Of a stretch of DNA of 48,401 nt, positions 34,469 through 42,596 are shown in pieces. Location of the stretch: assembly GCA_024638265.1 (NCBI GenBank), contig JAHEKQ010000016.1:1-48401 (forward strand), read 5' to 3'. The position numbers and the translations under genes were made by a program. Origin of the DNA: Flammeovirgaceae bacterium (GTDB taxonomy: Bacteria; Bacteroidota; Bacteroidia; Cytophagales; Cyclobacteriaceae). The notes under the pieces are model-generated. The model ran no database searches. It was not told where the DNA came from and saw only the letters and a list, made by a program, of their open reading frames with translations. Positions within the stretch are counted from its first letter, which is position 1. Each line of letters opens with the position of its first letter.

Positions 34469-35013
34469 ATTCCCTTGATTTTAATGCTGTTCAAAATACC
34501 AGGAACAACAGGAATATATTCTTCTTTTTGACGCTCCGGGCATCGAAAGCTGAACACAAGGGTCCTCCCTAATCCCAGGAAGTACATAATGTAATTGTAT
34601 TTCCTGTCCGAAGGCTGATCGTTGTCGCCCGCCAGGTATGATTCGAACTCAAAATAAATGAATTTCTGCTTATTGATGGTTTTTACCCCCTCGTCGATCA
34701 TTTTCACCCGATCAAATAGGTTATAAATCCCCGCCTTAAAGAATCTGCTTGCAATTTCTGTATCAGTTTTTCGCCATTGGGTCGCTGAGACTTTTACGTT
34801 GAAATCAGTCATCCTGTCCACACTGGAATACGCCGCCAGTGGATTTCGGACCGATGGAATCCTCAGGACCATATCTTCCGGTGTCATCTGATAAAAATCC
34901 TTGGGAACCTTGAGCTTTATATTTCCATCCGCCAACTTCACCTTTTGCATGGGTTGCGCAAGGCTTAATGAAATACTCAAAAGGAGACAAACAAACGAAA
35001 GGGTTAATTGCAT
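34465..35013 (-). CDS. Secreted protein of unknown function
   Basis: A 182-residue protein with an N-terminal signal peptide (LTLSFVCLLLSISLSLAQ, cleavage after LAQ). The mature part begins VKLADGNIKLKVPKDFYQMTPEDMVLRIP and contains KTINKQKFIYFEFESYL and YNYIMYFLGLGRTLVFSFRCP, a pattern of two-sheet domains seen in small lipid- or protein-binding periplasmic proteins. The fold is not recognised with certainty. I start at the ATG at 35013; a TTG at 35031 would add six residues. Its stop overlaps the tadA start in GTGA, although the two functions seem unrelated. Confidence 0.75.
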   Translation of the reverse strand: MQLTLSFVCLLLSISLSLAQPMQKVKLADGNIKLKVPKDFYQMTPEDMVLRIPSVRNPLAAYSSVDRMTDFNVKVSATQWRKTDTEIASRFFKAGIYNLFDRVKMIDEGVKTINKQKFIYFEFESYLAGDNDQPSDRKYNYIMYFLGLGRTLVFSFRCPERQKEEYIPVVPGILNSIKIKGM

Positions 35014-35050
35014 AATCGGGTTTTTTACCAAAAGCTGCTAAAATCGTGCA

Positions 35051-35058
35051 CAAATATA
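35051..35058 (-). promoter_or_regulatory. Candidate -7 box for the secreted protein/tadA unit
   Basis: Minus-strand TATATTTG matches TAnnTTTG and lies about 38 bases before the ATG at 35013. It shares the short divergent region with the aspS promoter. No -33 match is visible. Confidence 0.4.
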
Positions 35059-35112
35059 ACCAACCCACTCGTTTGACCTACCCGTGAACATGAGTCTTTC
35101 CTCAATTTTGCC

Positions 35113-35120
35113 TAGATTTG
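35113..35120 (+). promoter_or_regulatory. Candidate -7 box for aspS
   Basis: TAGATTTG matches TAnnTTTG and lies 29 bases before the chosen aspS ATG at 35150. Its presence downstream of the in-frame ATG at 35084 supports the shorter aspS start. Confidence 0.4.
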
Positions 35121-35149
35121 CGCGCTCAAAGCTTGAAATTATATATACT

Positions 35150-36913
35150 ATGTGGCGAACGCATAACTGTGGTGAACTCAGACTTGACGACAAAGGAAAA
35201 TCGGTTACCATAAGCGGATGGATTCAGAAAATCAGAGATAAGGGTGGATTGATCTGGATCGACCTTCGTGACCGCTATGGGATAACACAAATTATCCTTG
35301 AGGAAGGAGAAACTGATCCAGGACTAATTGACCTGGCTAGGAGCCTTGGAAGGGAGTTTGTTATCCAGGTACAGGGTGAGGTAGTAGAGAGGGTTTCTAA
35401 AAACCCGAAAAATCCTACGGGTGATATTGAGATCAAAGCTGAATCGATCAACATCCTGAACCGTTCTAAAGTACCTCCTTTTACGATTGAAGACGAAACG
35501 GATGGAGGAGAAGAGCTTAGAATGAAATATCGCTATCTCGACCTGCGCAGGGGAACGGTAAGGAAAAAACTGGAGCTCAGGCATAAGGTCATGCAAAAGA
35601 CCCGGGAGTACCTGTCATCCATTGAATTTATGGAAGTTGAAACCCCGGTACTCATTAAATCCACGCCCGAAGGAGCACGGGATTTCATTGTTCCCTCCAG
35701 GATGAATCCCGGTGAGTTCTATGCCCTTCCACAGTCACCTCAGACGTTTAAACAACTCCTGATGGTTTCGGGATTTGATCGGTATTTTCAGATAGTAAAA
35801 TGCTTCAGGGATGAGGATCTAAGGGCGGACCGACAGCCCGAGTTCACACAGATCGACTGTGAGATGTCATTTGTCAGCCGAGATGATGTGCTCTCCACAT
35901 TTGAAGGACTTACTAAGTTCCTTTTTAGAGAGGTAAATAAGGTTGATCTTGAAGATTTTCCTGTGATGAGCTATCAGGATGTAATGGCCAAATATGGCAC
36001 AGATAAGCCTGATCTCAGGTTTGGAATGCCAATAACAGACTTATCTGGTATTGCTAAAAATCATGATTTCAATGTATTCAACTCTGCAGAATCCATCCTG
36101 GCAATTTGTGTTGAGAGAGCTGCGGATTATACCCGCAAACAAATTGATCAACTTACTGATTGGGTGAAGCGACCCCAGGTAGGTGCCAGGGGGCTGGTAT
36201 ATGTCAAATACAATGAAGATGGCAGCCTGAAATCCTCCGTTGATAAATTCTATGATCAGGAAGACCTGAAAAAATGGTTTGCCCAAGCTGAGGGAAAGCC
36301 TGGAGACCTCCTGCTTATCCTAGCTGGAGATGATAAATCCACGCGGTTTGCTGCTGGGGAACTCCGGTTGCACATGGGAAATACTCTTAAACTCATGAAT
36401 CCTGATGAGTTCAAGCCATTATGGGTGGTAGATTTCCCTTTACTGGAATGGGATGAAGAGACACAACGGTATTATGCCATGCACCATCCCTTTACATCAC
36501 CAAAGGAAGAAGACCTTGAACAAATCGAGAAAAATCCTGGTAATGTTTCAGCCAATGCTTATGACCTGGTCATTAATGGGGTCGAGATTGGAGGGGGCTC
36601 CATAAGGATTCATGACCGATCTATACAGGAAAAGATGTTCAAGGCACTTGGATTTACAGAGGAAGAGGCAAAGGAGCAATTTGGATTTCTTTTGAATGCC
36701 TTTGAGTACGGTGCCCCGCCTCATGGTGGAATTGCATTCGGTTTTGACCGCTTATGCAGTTTAATGGGAGGATCCACTTCCATCAGGGATTATATCGCCT
36801 TCCCCAAGAATAACAGCGGAAGAGATCTCATGATCGATACTCCCTCTGAAATATCGCCCGAGCAATTAGAAGAGCTTTCGATCAAGCTCATCAGTAAAAC
36901 GAAGGAATCTTAG
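35150..36913 (+). CDS. aspS: Aspartate--tRNA ligase
   Basis: A 587-residue class IIb aminoacyl-tRNA synthetase. N-terminal OB-fold anticodon-binding domain ([28 protein letters not shown]), motif 2 in [18 protein letters not shown], a GAD-type insertion (about 290-420) and motif 3 GIAFGFDRL near the C-terminus are seen. [21 protein letters not shown] is the flipping/aspartate-pocket region. The start at 35150 ([11 protein letters not shown]) fits the family; the frame is open further upstream but that part carries the promoter and no homology. Whether it is discriminating or not cannot be decided here. Confidence 0.97.
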   Translation: MWRTHNCGELRLDDKGKSVTISGWIQKIRDKGGLIWIDLRDRYGITQIILEEGETDPGLIDLARSLGREFVIQVQGEVVERVSKNPKNPTGDIEIKAESINILNRSKVPPFTIEDETDGGEELRMKYRYLDLRRGTVRKKLELRHKVMQKTREYLSSIEFMEVETPVLIKSTPEGARDFIVPSRMNPGEFYALPQSPQTFKQLLMVSGFDRYFQIVKCFRDEDLRADRQPEFTQIDCEMSFVSRDDVLSTFEGLTKFLFREVNKVDLEDFPVMSYQDVMAKYGTDKPDLRFGMPITDLSGIAKNHDFNVFNSAESILAICVERAADYTRKQIDQLTDWVKRPQVGARGLVYVKYNEDGSLKSSVDKFYDQEDLKKWFAQAEGKPGDLLLILAGDDKSTRFAAGELRLHMGNTLKLMNPDEFKPLWVVDFPLLEWDEETQRYYAMHHPFTSPKEEDLEQIEKNPGNVSANAYDLVINGVEIGGGSIRIHDRSIQEKMFKALGFTEEEAKEQFGFLLNAFEYGAPPHGGIAFGFDRLCSLMGGSTSIRDYIAFPKNNSGRDLMIDTPSEISPEQLEELSIKLISKTKES

Positions 36914-36928
36914 ATTATTTTTTGAAAT

Positions 36929-36942
36929 ATGACATTCGTCAT
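36929..36942. promoter_or_regulatory. ATGAC-N4-GTCAT palindrome (Crp/Fnr-type operator candidate)
   Basis: ATGACATTCGTCAT is a perfect inverted repeat with the 5-4-5 spacing of Crp/Fnr-family sites; one further base pair on each side also matches. Its centre is about 40 bases upstream of the start predicted from the TACATTTG box at 36965-36972, the position expected for class II activation. Confidence 0.45.
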
Positions 36943-36964
36943 AGAATCCTTGTATCAACAGATT

Positions 36965-37045
36965 TACATTTGAACTGGAATTCTCTGAATTTCATGGTTT
37001 ACTGGTTTAATGCTGAGGCCTACCATCAGGTAGGCCTCTTCTTTA
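36965..37045 (+). ncRNA. Possible small transcript: -7 box, about 70 nt, and terminator
   Basis: In the 184-base gap after aspS, a perfect TACATTTG -7 box (36965-36972) is followed about 43 bases later by a strong terminator hairpin. A transcript starting near 36977 would be about 65-70 nt. A 21-codon frame (36994-37059) starting MVYWFNAEAYHQV runs through the hairpin, which argues against it being a gene. The same hairpin may simply be the aspS terminator, so the RNA is a hypothesis. Confidence 0.25.
37015..37045 (+). terminator. Intrinsic terminator after aspS
   Basis: GAGGCCTACC and GGTAGGCCTC form a perfect 10-bp stem with loop ATCA (37015-37038), followed by the T-rich TTCTTTATTTT. Strong plus-strand terminator; the minus-strand side has no T run. 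Confidence 0.85.
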
Positions 37046-37097
37046 TTTTAACCCCATGAAACTATCTCTTACTATTCAAATAAGTTTATCAATAAAT

Positions 37098-37625
37098 CTA
37101 TTTGAATGTGCTGCGGATGGCAGATTTTGCTATGTAAATTCCAATTTCTTCATCGGAGAGTCCCGAAATTTTCAATCGATCCACACCAGGACGAGCAATA
37201 ACTTCCTCACGACCTCCCTTCACTTCACTAATCACCTCACTAAACCAAATTACCCCCTGGCTAAGGCTATCAAGGTAGATTCTCAATATTTTCCCATCCT
37301 CTTCAATTGGTTCCTCGCGAAGGACATGCAAGGTATGATGAGGGATCATAAGGGTATCATTTGAAACGGGAATACCTGATTCTACTTCTCCATAATAGGG
37401 CCATCCGGAATCTGCACTATTATTGGTCAGGTAATAGGATCTAGGCCGATTCAGATAAGAATTAATGTATCCTCTAACGGAAGCAGATGATTCGGTATTC
37501 AGAGAATCAATTATAAAGAATCTGAATAGTTCAGAATCGGCTAAACGTGATTGTTGCGGGCCGCTTCCGCAACCCGCAACAATGACAAATATAACCATAA
37601 ATAAGCCGATGTACTTTCTTTCCAA
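37098..37625 (-). CDS. Lipoprotein of unknown function, last gene of the electron-transfer operon
   Basis: A 175-residue lipoprotein (signal with FMVIFVIVAGC; cysteine 19). The mature part has helical and strand segments such as LADSELFRFFIIDSL, VRGYINSYLNRPRSYYL, ILRIYLDSLSQGVIWFSEVIS and a C-terminal GLSDEEIGIYIAKSAI. It contains no heme motif. The start is a TTG at 37625 with a preceding purine-rich AAGAG; the first ATG would leave too short a signal. The gene lies 10 bases after the cytochrome c gene in the same direction, so it is likely co-transcribed and may be an assembly or accessory protein for the system. Function unknown. Confidence 0.7.
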   Translation of the reverse strand: MERKYIGLFMVIFVIVAGCGSGPQQSRLADSELFRFFIIDSLNTESSASVRGYINSYLNRPRSYYLTNNSADSGWPYYGEVESGIPVSNDTLMIPHHTLHVLREEPIEEDGKILRIYLDSLSQGVIWFSEVISEVKGGREEVIARPGVDRLKISGLSDEEIGIYIAKSAIRSTFK

Positions 37626-37635
37626 CTCTTAAAGT

Positions 37636-38037
37636 CTATTTGAAAGTTCTCATATAATGAACAATAAGCCACCTGTCTTCCTCTAACGGAATTTTCTTGG
37701 TGAATTCAGGCATTTCATCCCTGCCAACAGTTAGTTTGTAGTACAAAGTCCCATCACTTTGCTTTTGAAATTCTTCTGCGGTAAAGTCACCCGCGAAGGT
37801 GTCCAACTCTTCAGCCTTGGAACCATCTCCAAGACCTTCTTTACCATGACAGGACTGGCAATGTTTTGCGTAAAGCTGTTTACCTATGGCGAGATTTTCC
37901 TTATCTGCCGGATAAGGATTTTTCTTTTTTGCCTCTTCGGCAGGAACTTTCCAGTCGCTGTTTTGATATAACACTCCGCTGAATGACAGGAGCCCTACCG
38001 CTATTAAGACAAAAAATAAATTCATCACTTTTTTCAT
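37636..38037 (-). CDS. Monoheme cytochrome c, periplasmic or membrane-anchored
   Basis: A 133-residue class I cytochrome c. N-terminal hydrophobic segment MNLFFVLIAVGLLSFSGVLY may be an uncleaved anchor or a signal peptide. One heme site C60QSCH64, with Met109 in GRDEMPEF as the probable sixth ligand, and the C-terminal helix EEDRWLIVHYMRTF typical of the fold. It would accept electrons from, or give electrons to, the NrfD/ferredoxin pair encoded just upstream. Only four bases separate it from the membrane-anchored Ig-like gene. Confidence 0.92.
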   Translation of the reverse strand: MKKVMNLFFVLIAVGLLSFSGVLYQNSDWKVPAEEAKKKNPYPADKENLAIGKQLYAKHCQSCHGKEGLGDGSKAEELDTFAGDFTAEEFQKQSDGTLYYKLTVGRDEMPEFTKKIPLEEDRWLIVHYMRTFK

Positions 38038-38041
38038 TTCA

Positions 38042-38878
38042 TTATTGTTTAGATCTACTAATTAAGTACAAATAATATACCAGATATATCAAAGTTCCCC
38101 AAACACCCAGTATGATAAGGTTGGGGAAAACCAACAACCATAAAGGAGTTTTATTCGCTGGGGCCCACATACTACGTTCATCAAAACTTGTATCGGGTTC
38201 ATAAGGTATTCCATAATTCACTTTTTCTTCGTGAAATACGGCTCCGGTATCATCACCTTCCAGTCTGATTCCCAGTGTCACCAGTCCGTCCAGATCACCG
38301 GGCAGCATTTCCTCCAGGCTGAATTCAAATTCCCCGTTATCATCCGTAAATTCAATCTCTGATAACCAGTGCGGGGCGAAGTACCTTGAAACATATAATC
38401 TTACTTCAGCCTCACTGACAGGACCATTATCCATACTTTTCCTGGATTGAACCCTTACTGAAGCAACTGAATCTTCACTGATTTCAACCTTAAAATCTAT
38501 TTTAATGGGAGTTATGGATATCTCCTCATCAACATCCCGGAAACCATCCTTGTTTTCAACGGAAGCGACGAAATGCCACATGCCCATGCTATCATATTCA
38601 AGTGTAGAAATATCACCAATGCTCATGGTAGCTTCTCCAGAGTGATTGGTATTTGAATCACCAAGTAGCTTCTTATCCCCATCAATCACTGTATAAAAAA
38701 GAATTCCTAATCCATGAATATTCTCATACCTTCTCCCCACCCTTGTCCGGGCTTTGGCCGTAAGGAATGCTTCCTGATTCTCCATTTTATAACTCAAACT
38801 GAGTCTGACAGTAGCTTCTTCCTGGGCTTCCACGGTAAATGAAATCAAGACCAAAAAAATCAGAATTCTAGCTTTCAT
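38042..38878 (-). CDS. Exported Ig-like protein with C-terminal membrane anchor
   Basis: A 278-residue protein. Signal peptide at 1-18 (ILIFLVLISFTVEAQ), an all-beta periplasmic part with two probable immunoglobulin-like domains (about 20-130 and 130-235; the second has EAEVRLYVSRYF and DDNGEFEFSLEEMLPGDLDG, like carboxypeptidase-regulatory or CNA-B folds), and a C-terminal helix (PLWLLVFPNLIILGVWGTLIYLVYYLYL) near 244-272 that would anchor it with the body outside. It overlaps the NrfD-like gene by 11 bases. It carries no cofactor motif and could be a docking or sensor subunit of the membrane complex. No known family is recognised with confidence. Confidence 0.7.
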   Translation of the reverse strand: MKARILIFLVLISFTVEAQEEATVRLSLSYKMENQEAFLTAKARTRVGRRYENIHGLGILFYTVIDGDKKLLGDSNTNHSGEATMSIGDISTLEYDSMGMWHFVASVENKDGFRDVDEEISITPIKIDFKVEISEDSVASVRVQSRKSMDNGPVSEAEVRLYVSRYFAPHWLSEIEFTDDNGEFEFSLEEMLPGDLDGLVTLGIRLEGDDTGAVFHEEKVNYGIPYEPDTSFDERSMWAPANKTPLWLLVFPNLIILGVWGTLIYLVYYLYLISRSKQ

Positions 38879-40169
38879 GACTCGATGTTTTTTTCATGTG
38901 ATCAGAAAACTCCTGGATAGGTATAATGGGAAGAAACCTTACCAGGATGGTAATAATCAGAAGTGCCATAGTTAAAGTACCCAATGTTATCGCCCATTCC
39001 ATCCATGTAGGGGAATATCCAGCCCATGATTCCGGGACACCCTGGATAGGCATAGAAGGATGCAGCAAAGTCGGGGTAACTATCAGGTAGCGTTTCCACC
39101 ACGAGGTTATAACTACAATTACCGAGATGACAAATAAGGGGAACGGACGCCTCCATTTTCTAAATAACAATAGAATGACGGGCATTACGAGTCCAAAACC
39201 TATCACAGACCAGAATAATGGTGCATAGTGGCCAAATAGCATAGAATAGATATGTATTTCCTCTTCTTTCTTAAGCTTAAAAGCCGGAATCAGATATTCG
39301 TTGAGGTTGAAATACAGGTAAACCAGGCAGAGCATGACCAAAAGCTTACCCATCTTGTTAAAATGTTCATCGGTAATATATTTCTCAAGCTGGTAATGCC
39401 TTCGCAATAAGTACATGGCCGCTATAACTCCACCTGCCCCAACAACAAAGGCCCCGGAAACAAAATATGCACCAAAATTGGTACTGTCCCACCCGGGACG
39501 AAACGTTGTGGCAAATAACCAACTGGTAACCGTATGGATACCGAAAGCAACCGGTATTATTAAGACAGAGAGAATAAAGATACCTCGCTGATGAAGTTTT
39601 TCCTGGAGTTTGCTGCCATTCCAATTGATGGCCAGTCTTTTGTATCCTTTTTGTATCCAGCCGGGATTACCCTTTTCATTTTTGAGAATGGCAAAATCCG
39701 GGATAAGGGGAAAATAAAGCAACATCAGGGAAATGAATAAGTAGGTGGTTATTACTATTACATCCCAGATGATGGGTGATTGCAAACGCCCGTGGATAAA
39801 AAGGTTCATTAACCGATCGGGGCGTCCCATATCCACAATAATGGTAAGACCCGCCATAATAATTGCTGCCACGGCAATGATTTCCGAGATTCTGGTCAAG
39901 GGGATACTCCATTCTGCCCCCGACAAACGTAAAATAGCGGTGACTAGGGATCCTACCAGGCTAATGGCAACAAAAAAAACAAAATTGGAGATGTAGATAC
40001 CCCAAAAAGCGTAATCACGCATCCCGGTGATAACCAGACCATCTTGTATTTGCCTGTAGTATGCCCAGATGCCAATCAAAGTCATAATTACCAACACTAC
40101 AGTCCAAATCCGACCCCATAATCCAAATGGCCTGGGTTTCAAATCGTTCACAAGGTTTGAGTCGATCAT
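38868..40169 (-). CDS. NrfD/PsrC-type integral membrane quinone-interacting subunit
   Basis: A 433-residue polytopic protein with about nine or ten helices, of the NrfD/PsrC family that exchanges electrons between the quinone pool and a periplasmic iron-sulfur subunit. Typical features: AYYRQIQDGLVITGMRDYAFWGIYISNFVFFVAIS at the first helices, GRPDRLMNLFIHGRLQSPIIWDV, GIHTVTSWLFATTFRPGW, and LNEYLIPAFKLKKEEEIHIY. The gene overlaps the ferredoxin gene start in ATGA, as in true NrfCD or PsrBC pairs. Neither a molybdopterin subunit nor a multiheme NrfA is encoded in the operon. Confidence 0.9.
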   Translation of the reverse strand: MIDSNLVNDLKPRPFGLWGRIWTVVLVIMTLIGIWAYYRQIQDGLVITGMRDYAFWGIYISNFVFFVAISLVGSLVTAILRLSGAEWSIPLTRISEIIAVAAIIMAGLTIIVDMGRPDRLMNLFIHGRLQSPIIWDVIVITTYLFISLMLLYFPLIPDFAILKNEKGNPGWIQKGYKRLAINWNGSKLQEKLHQRGIFILSVLIIPVAFGIHTVTSWLFATTFRPGWDSTNFGAYFVSGAFVVGAGGVIAAMYLLRRHYQLEKYITDEHFNKMGKLLVMLCLVYLYFNLNEYLIPAFKLKKEEEIHIYSMLFGHYAPLFWSVIGFGLVMPVILLLFRKWRRPFPLFVISVIVVITSWWKRYLIVTPTLLHPSMPIQGVPESWAGYSPTWMEWAITLGTLTMALLIITILVRFLPIIPIQEFSDHMKKTSSHES

Positions 40170-41089
40170 GGTTGCTCAGTATTTTCTAAACTGTCTTGCT
40201 TAAACTCAGAGTAATTTTCCAAACCCTCTTCGAAATCATACAGACGATTGGAGGGGGGCAGGTAGTAGACACTTGGATGCGTCCCGTAAGATTCCATTTC
40301 ACGGTATGCAGCCCTGTCTTTTATCAGCTTACTGAAGCGAAAAGTCTCAGATCCGTTGGTTACAGTATCCTCATATAGATCTCCAAAAAAGAAAACCGAG
40401 TTTGGACAGGCGGTAACACAATGGGGTAGTTCCCCTTTCTCAACAACATCAGGACAAAAGTCACATTTTCCCACGGTGCCTTTTTGAGGTGGCCAACTGG
40501 TTTCCGGTGATTCAAGGGCGTGTTCCACATCTGCTACAGCCGAGGGTTCTTCCCAGTTGAATACCCTTGCGGAGTAAGGACAGGCAGCCATACAGAACCT
40601 GCACCCGATACACCGGTCATTGTCAACCAGTACAATTCCATCCCTGCGCTTAAATGTTGCATCTACCGGGCATACTTTTACGCAGGGTGGTTTATCGCAA
40701 TGTTGACAAAGCATGGGTTGCCAGTAGGGTGCTGTCTTCTCAGAATCGCTCATTTTAAGGACTTTCAACCAGTCATTGGGGGTGGATGCGGAGTGCATCT
40801 TATTACAGGCTGAAACACACTTCCTTGCATTGGCACATCTTGCCAGGTCGATAACCATGACAAATTTGCGATTCTTCATTCCTTCCCTTACCCGGATATC
40901 ATCCTTGATTGTTTCCTCCACCTGATCTCTTCTGACTTCTATGATATTGCCATCCTGGTCCAGTATCTGCACCATTTCAGAATCTTTCTGCCTGGTACAG
41001 GATTCAGAAAGGCCTAACACAGCCACTGAACCTGCTACCGCAGCTGAAGTTTTCAGGAAGTCTCTCCTATCATTATCGGTTCTTTTCAT
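40166..41089 (-). CDS. Tat-exported 4Fe-4S ferredoxin (NrfC/DmsB-like) with a lost cluster cysteine
   Basis: A 307-residue periplasmic iron-sulfur protein with four cluster motifs. The signal carries the twin arginine RRDFLKTSAAVAGSV (8-22) and ends near GLSESC31, which may be a Tat lipoprotein cleavage. Cysteine groups are C85-A88-C91-C95 (second position replaced by alanine), C128-C131-C136-C140, C160-C163-C166-C170 and C209-C212-C224-C228. Fifteen of the usual sixteen ligands are therefore present, so one cluster may be 3Fe-4S or use another ligand. It should pass electrons between the NrfD-type subunit and periplasmic cytochromes. It overlaps the preceding small gene by 17 bases. Confidence 0.92.
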   Translation of the reverse strand: MKRTDNDRRDFLKTSAAVAGSVAVLGLSESCTRQKDSEMVQILDQDGNIIEVRRDQVEETIKDDIRVREGMKNRKFVMVIDLARCANARKCVSACNKMHSASTPNDWLKVLKMSDSEKTAPYWQPMLCQHCDKPPCVKVCPVDATFKRRDGIVLVDNDRCIGCRFCMAACPYSARVFNWEEPSAVADVEHALESPETSWPPQKGTVGKCDFCPDVVEKGELPHCVTACPNSVFFFGDLYEDTVTNGSETFRFSKLIKDRAAYREMESYGTHPSVYYLPPSNRLYDFEEGLENYSEFKQDSLENTEQP

Positions 41090-41282
41090 GGTTCTGGTGG
41101 TTTGGTTTATTTATCCAGGTAACTATTTCTTCATGCGAGGCACCCTTCTTTGTGACAACCCTTCCCTTGATCTTGACCAAACGGCCATCCCTGGTCAGAA
41201 AATAGTTCTTCTTTTCCTCGTCATTCAGTGATTCAAACCAGGGAATCAATCTTCTGATAAATTGTCTTCTTTCAGTTTTCAA
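41073..41282 (-). CDS. Small twin-arginine-like protein of the electron-transfer operon
   Basis: A 69-residue protein beginning MKTERRQFIRRLIPWFESL and containing a short basic sheet-like part (YFLTRDGRLVKIKGRVVTKKG). The start is a TTG at 41282, 10 bases after the upstream stop with GAAGAA before it; the last 17 bases overlap the ferredoxin gene. ERRQFIRR resembles a twin-arginine signal core but no hydrophobic segment follows, so export is doubtful. Short length, operon position and tight spacing suggest a real gene, perhaps a chaperone or remnant signal domain. No family recognised. Confidence 0.55.
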   Translation of the reverse strand: MKTERRQFIRRLIPWFESLNDEEKKNYFLTRDGRLVKIKGRVVTKKGASHEEIVTWINKPNHQNHEKNR

Positions 41283-41292
41283 TGTTCTTCAG

Positions 41293-42204
41293 TTAGAAAT
41301 TCCACAATCTTGTCATATTAAATCCTATCAGGAACTTTGATGCATCCGGAGAACCGTTGTATGCATAATTATATTGTGGTACTATGTCATAATACCGACC
41401 GGCAAATATCTGGAAGGCATGGCCGCTTGTGGACATCTCCAAGCCGAAGGAAATATTGGGCCGGTAATCAAAGTCGCCTTCCCCTTCATAAAGGCCTACA
41501 ACCGGACTATCATAGGCAAGTAACAGTGAAATGGTTGAACCAACTTTATACCTTGCTTTTGCCGATATTCCAATAACATCATTCCTGTAGAGTGTATCAG
41601 GGGTAGCTCCTTCCAGTTTATAAAAGCTTTTCTCCATCCCATTAAAATGGCTGAAATTACCTGATAACTGTACGGAGAGATTCATGTTCACGCGAACTGC
41701 AACCATCAGCTCATGGTAAAATGACCATCTCTGAAGGCCGTTGAAAATATTGTCCTGGCCGGCATCAACCACGGCGTTTCCAAAATAACTTACACTTACG
41801 GGAGTACTCCAGTCTCTCGTCTGTTTGAGAATGGAATACTTGACATTAAAATCAATGAGATTATCATTTTTCGTGTTGCCAAAGCCCACCATCAGGTTTT
41901 CAACGGGAACATAGGAAAATCCGAGTCGGATATTCGAAGGACTGTATATTCCCCACAATGACCTCAGATTTACACCGCTGTCCCTGTTGACATCAGTATT
42001 TATCCTGCCAAAGCGGTGCTGTATGTCCCATTCAAACGTACCCTTGGAAGGTACAATAATCGTCTGACCATCAATTAACCAAATGCTCTCGAAAGGAGCT
42101 CTTACCGGACGTGGCTTCTGTGTTTGTTCTCCTTCCTCCTGTGCGAGAACTGCCGCAGGAAGACAAAGAATCAATGACAAAGTAAGAAGAAAAATATTTT
42201 TCAT
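41293..42204 (-). CDS. Outer-membrane beta-barrel protein (DUF5777-like)
   Basis: A 303-residue exported protein; signal peptide to about residue 22 (LPAAVLAQ). The mature protein alternates strands and turns over its length (FEWDIQHRFGRINTD, NIRLGFSYVPVENLMVGFG, DFNVKYSILKQ, PVSVSYFGNAVVD, FYHELMVAVRVNMNLSVQL, HAFQIFAGRYYDIVPQYNY) and ends in phenylalanine (MTRLWNF), the outer-membrane C-terminal pattern. It resembles the DUF5777 beta-barrel family common in Bacteroidota near cytochrome genes. The ATG at 42204 immediately precedes the signal. It may form the outer-membrane channel for the cytochromes of this operon (inference). Confidence 0.82.
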   Translation of the reverse strand: MKNIFLLTLSLILCLPAAVLAQEEGEQTQKPRPVRAPFESIWLIDGQTIIVPSKGTFEWDIQHRFGRINTDVNRDSGVNLRSLWGIYSPSNIRLGFSYVPVENLMVGFGNTKNDNLIDFNVKYSILKQTRDWSTPVSVSYFGNAVVDAGQDNIFNGLQRWSFYHELMVAVRVNMNLSVQLSGNFSHFNGMEKSFYKLEGATPDTLYRNDVIGISAKARYKVGSTISLLLAYDSPVVGLYEGEGDFDYRPNISFGLEMSTSGHAFQIFAGRYYDIVPQYNYAYNGSPDASKFLIGFNMTRLWNF

Positions 42205-42217
42205 CGTCTTGAATTTT

Positions 42218-42595
42218 TTATTGTTCACACTCTTCCTTGGCACCCCCATTGATCCAAGAAAGAATAATTGCTTTTTCCACGTCGGTAGCCAGGTCCTTCA
42301 TACTTCCGACCGTAATCTTTAAATACAGTTCGGACTGGTCTGGATTCAGCGTATCGATCAAGGTTGATTGAGTTAAATTCAGGTAAGCATAGCTCTCTGA
42401 AAGATCGGGGTAAACTCCTCCTGTATTATGACAGCTGATCGCCGCACAACTATTCACAAAAACAGGTAATACTTCATCGGTCCAACAAACATTTTCCGGA
42501 GCTTTTACAGGTTCAATCTGTTCATATACACAACCCGTTAACTGAATCATTATTATCAGTAGCGCGGGAATAAAATATCGTAGTCGATGTAGCAT
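42218..42595 (-). CDS. Cytochrome c lipoprotein with a CX4CH heme site
   Basis: A 125-residue lipoprotein (QLTGC22). The heme site is C50-AAIS-C55-H56, a CX4CH variant known in Bacteroidota and Planctomycete-type cytochromes, instead of CXXCH. Met99 in VGSMKDL is the likely sixth ligand, and ILSWINGGA is the usual C-terminal helix end. The sequence after the lipid cysteine, GCVYEQIEPV, is nearly identical to that of the next upstream gene product (GCVYEQIKPL). One base separates the two genes. Surface or periplasmic orientation of the lipoprotein is not known. Confidence 0.85.
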   Translation of the reverse strand: MLHRLRYFIPALLIIMIQLTGCVYEQIEPVKAPENVCWTDEVLPVFVNSCAAISCHNTGGVYPDLSESYAYLNLTQSTLIDTLNPDQSELYLKITVGSMKDLATDVEKAIILSWINGGAKEECEQ

Positions 42596-42596
42596 T

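Noticed and set aside
35084-35149. A 22-residue N-terminal extension of AspS
   Set aside because: It has no homology to the synthetase N-terminus and contains a TAGATTTG promoter box.
36994-37059. A 21-codon frame (MVYWFNAEAYHQV...) after aspS
   Set aside because: It is mostly made from the terminator stem, so it is more likely chance than a peptide gene.
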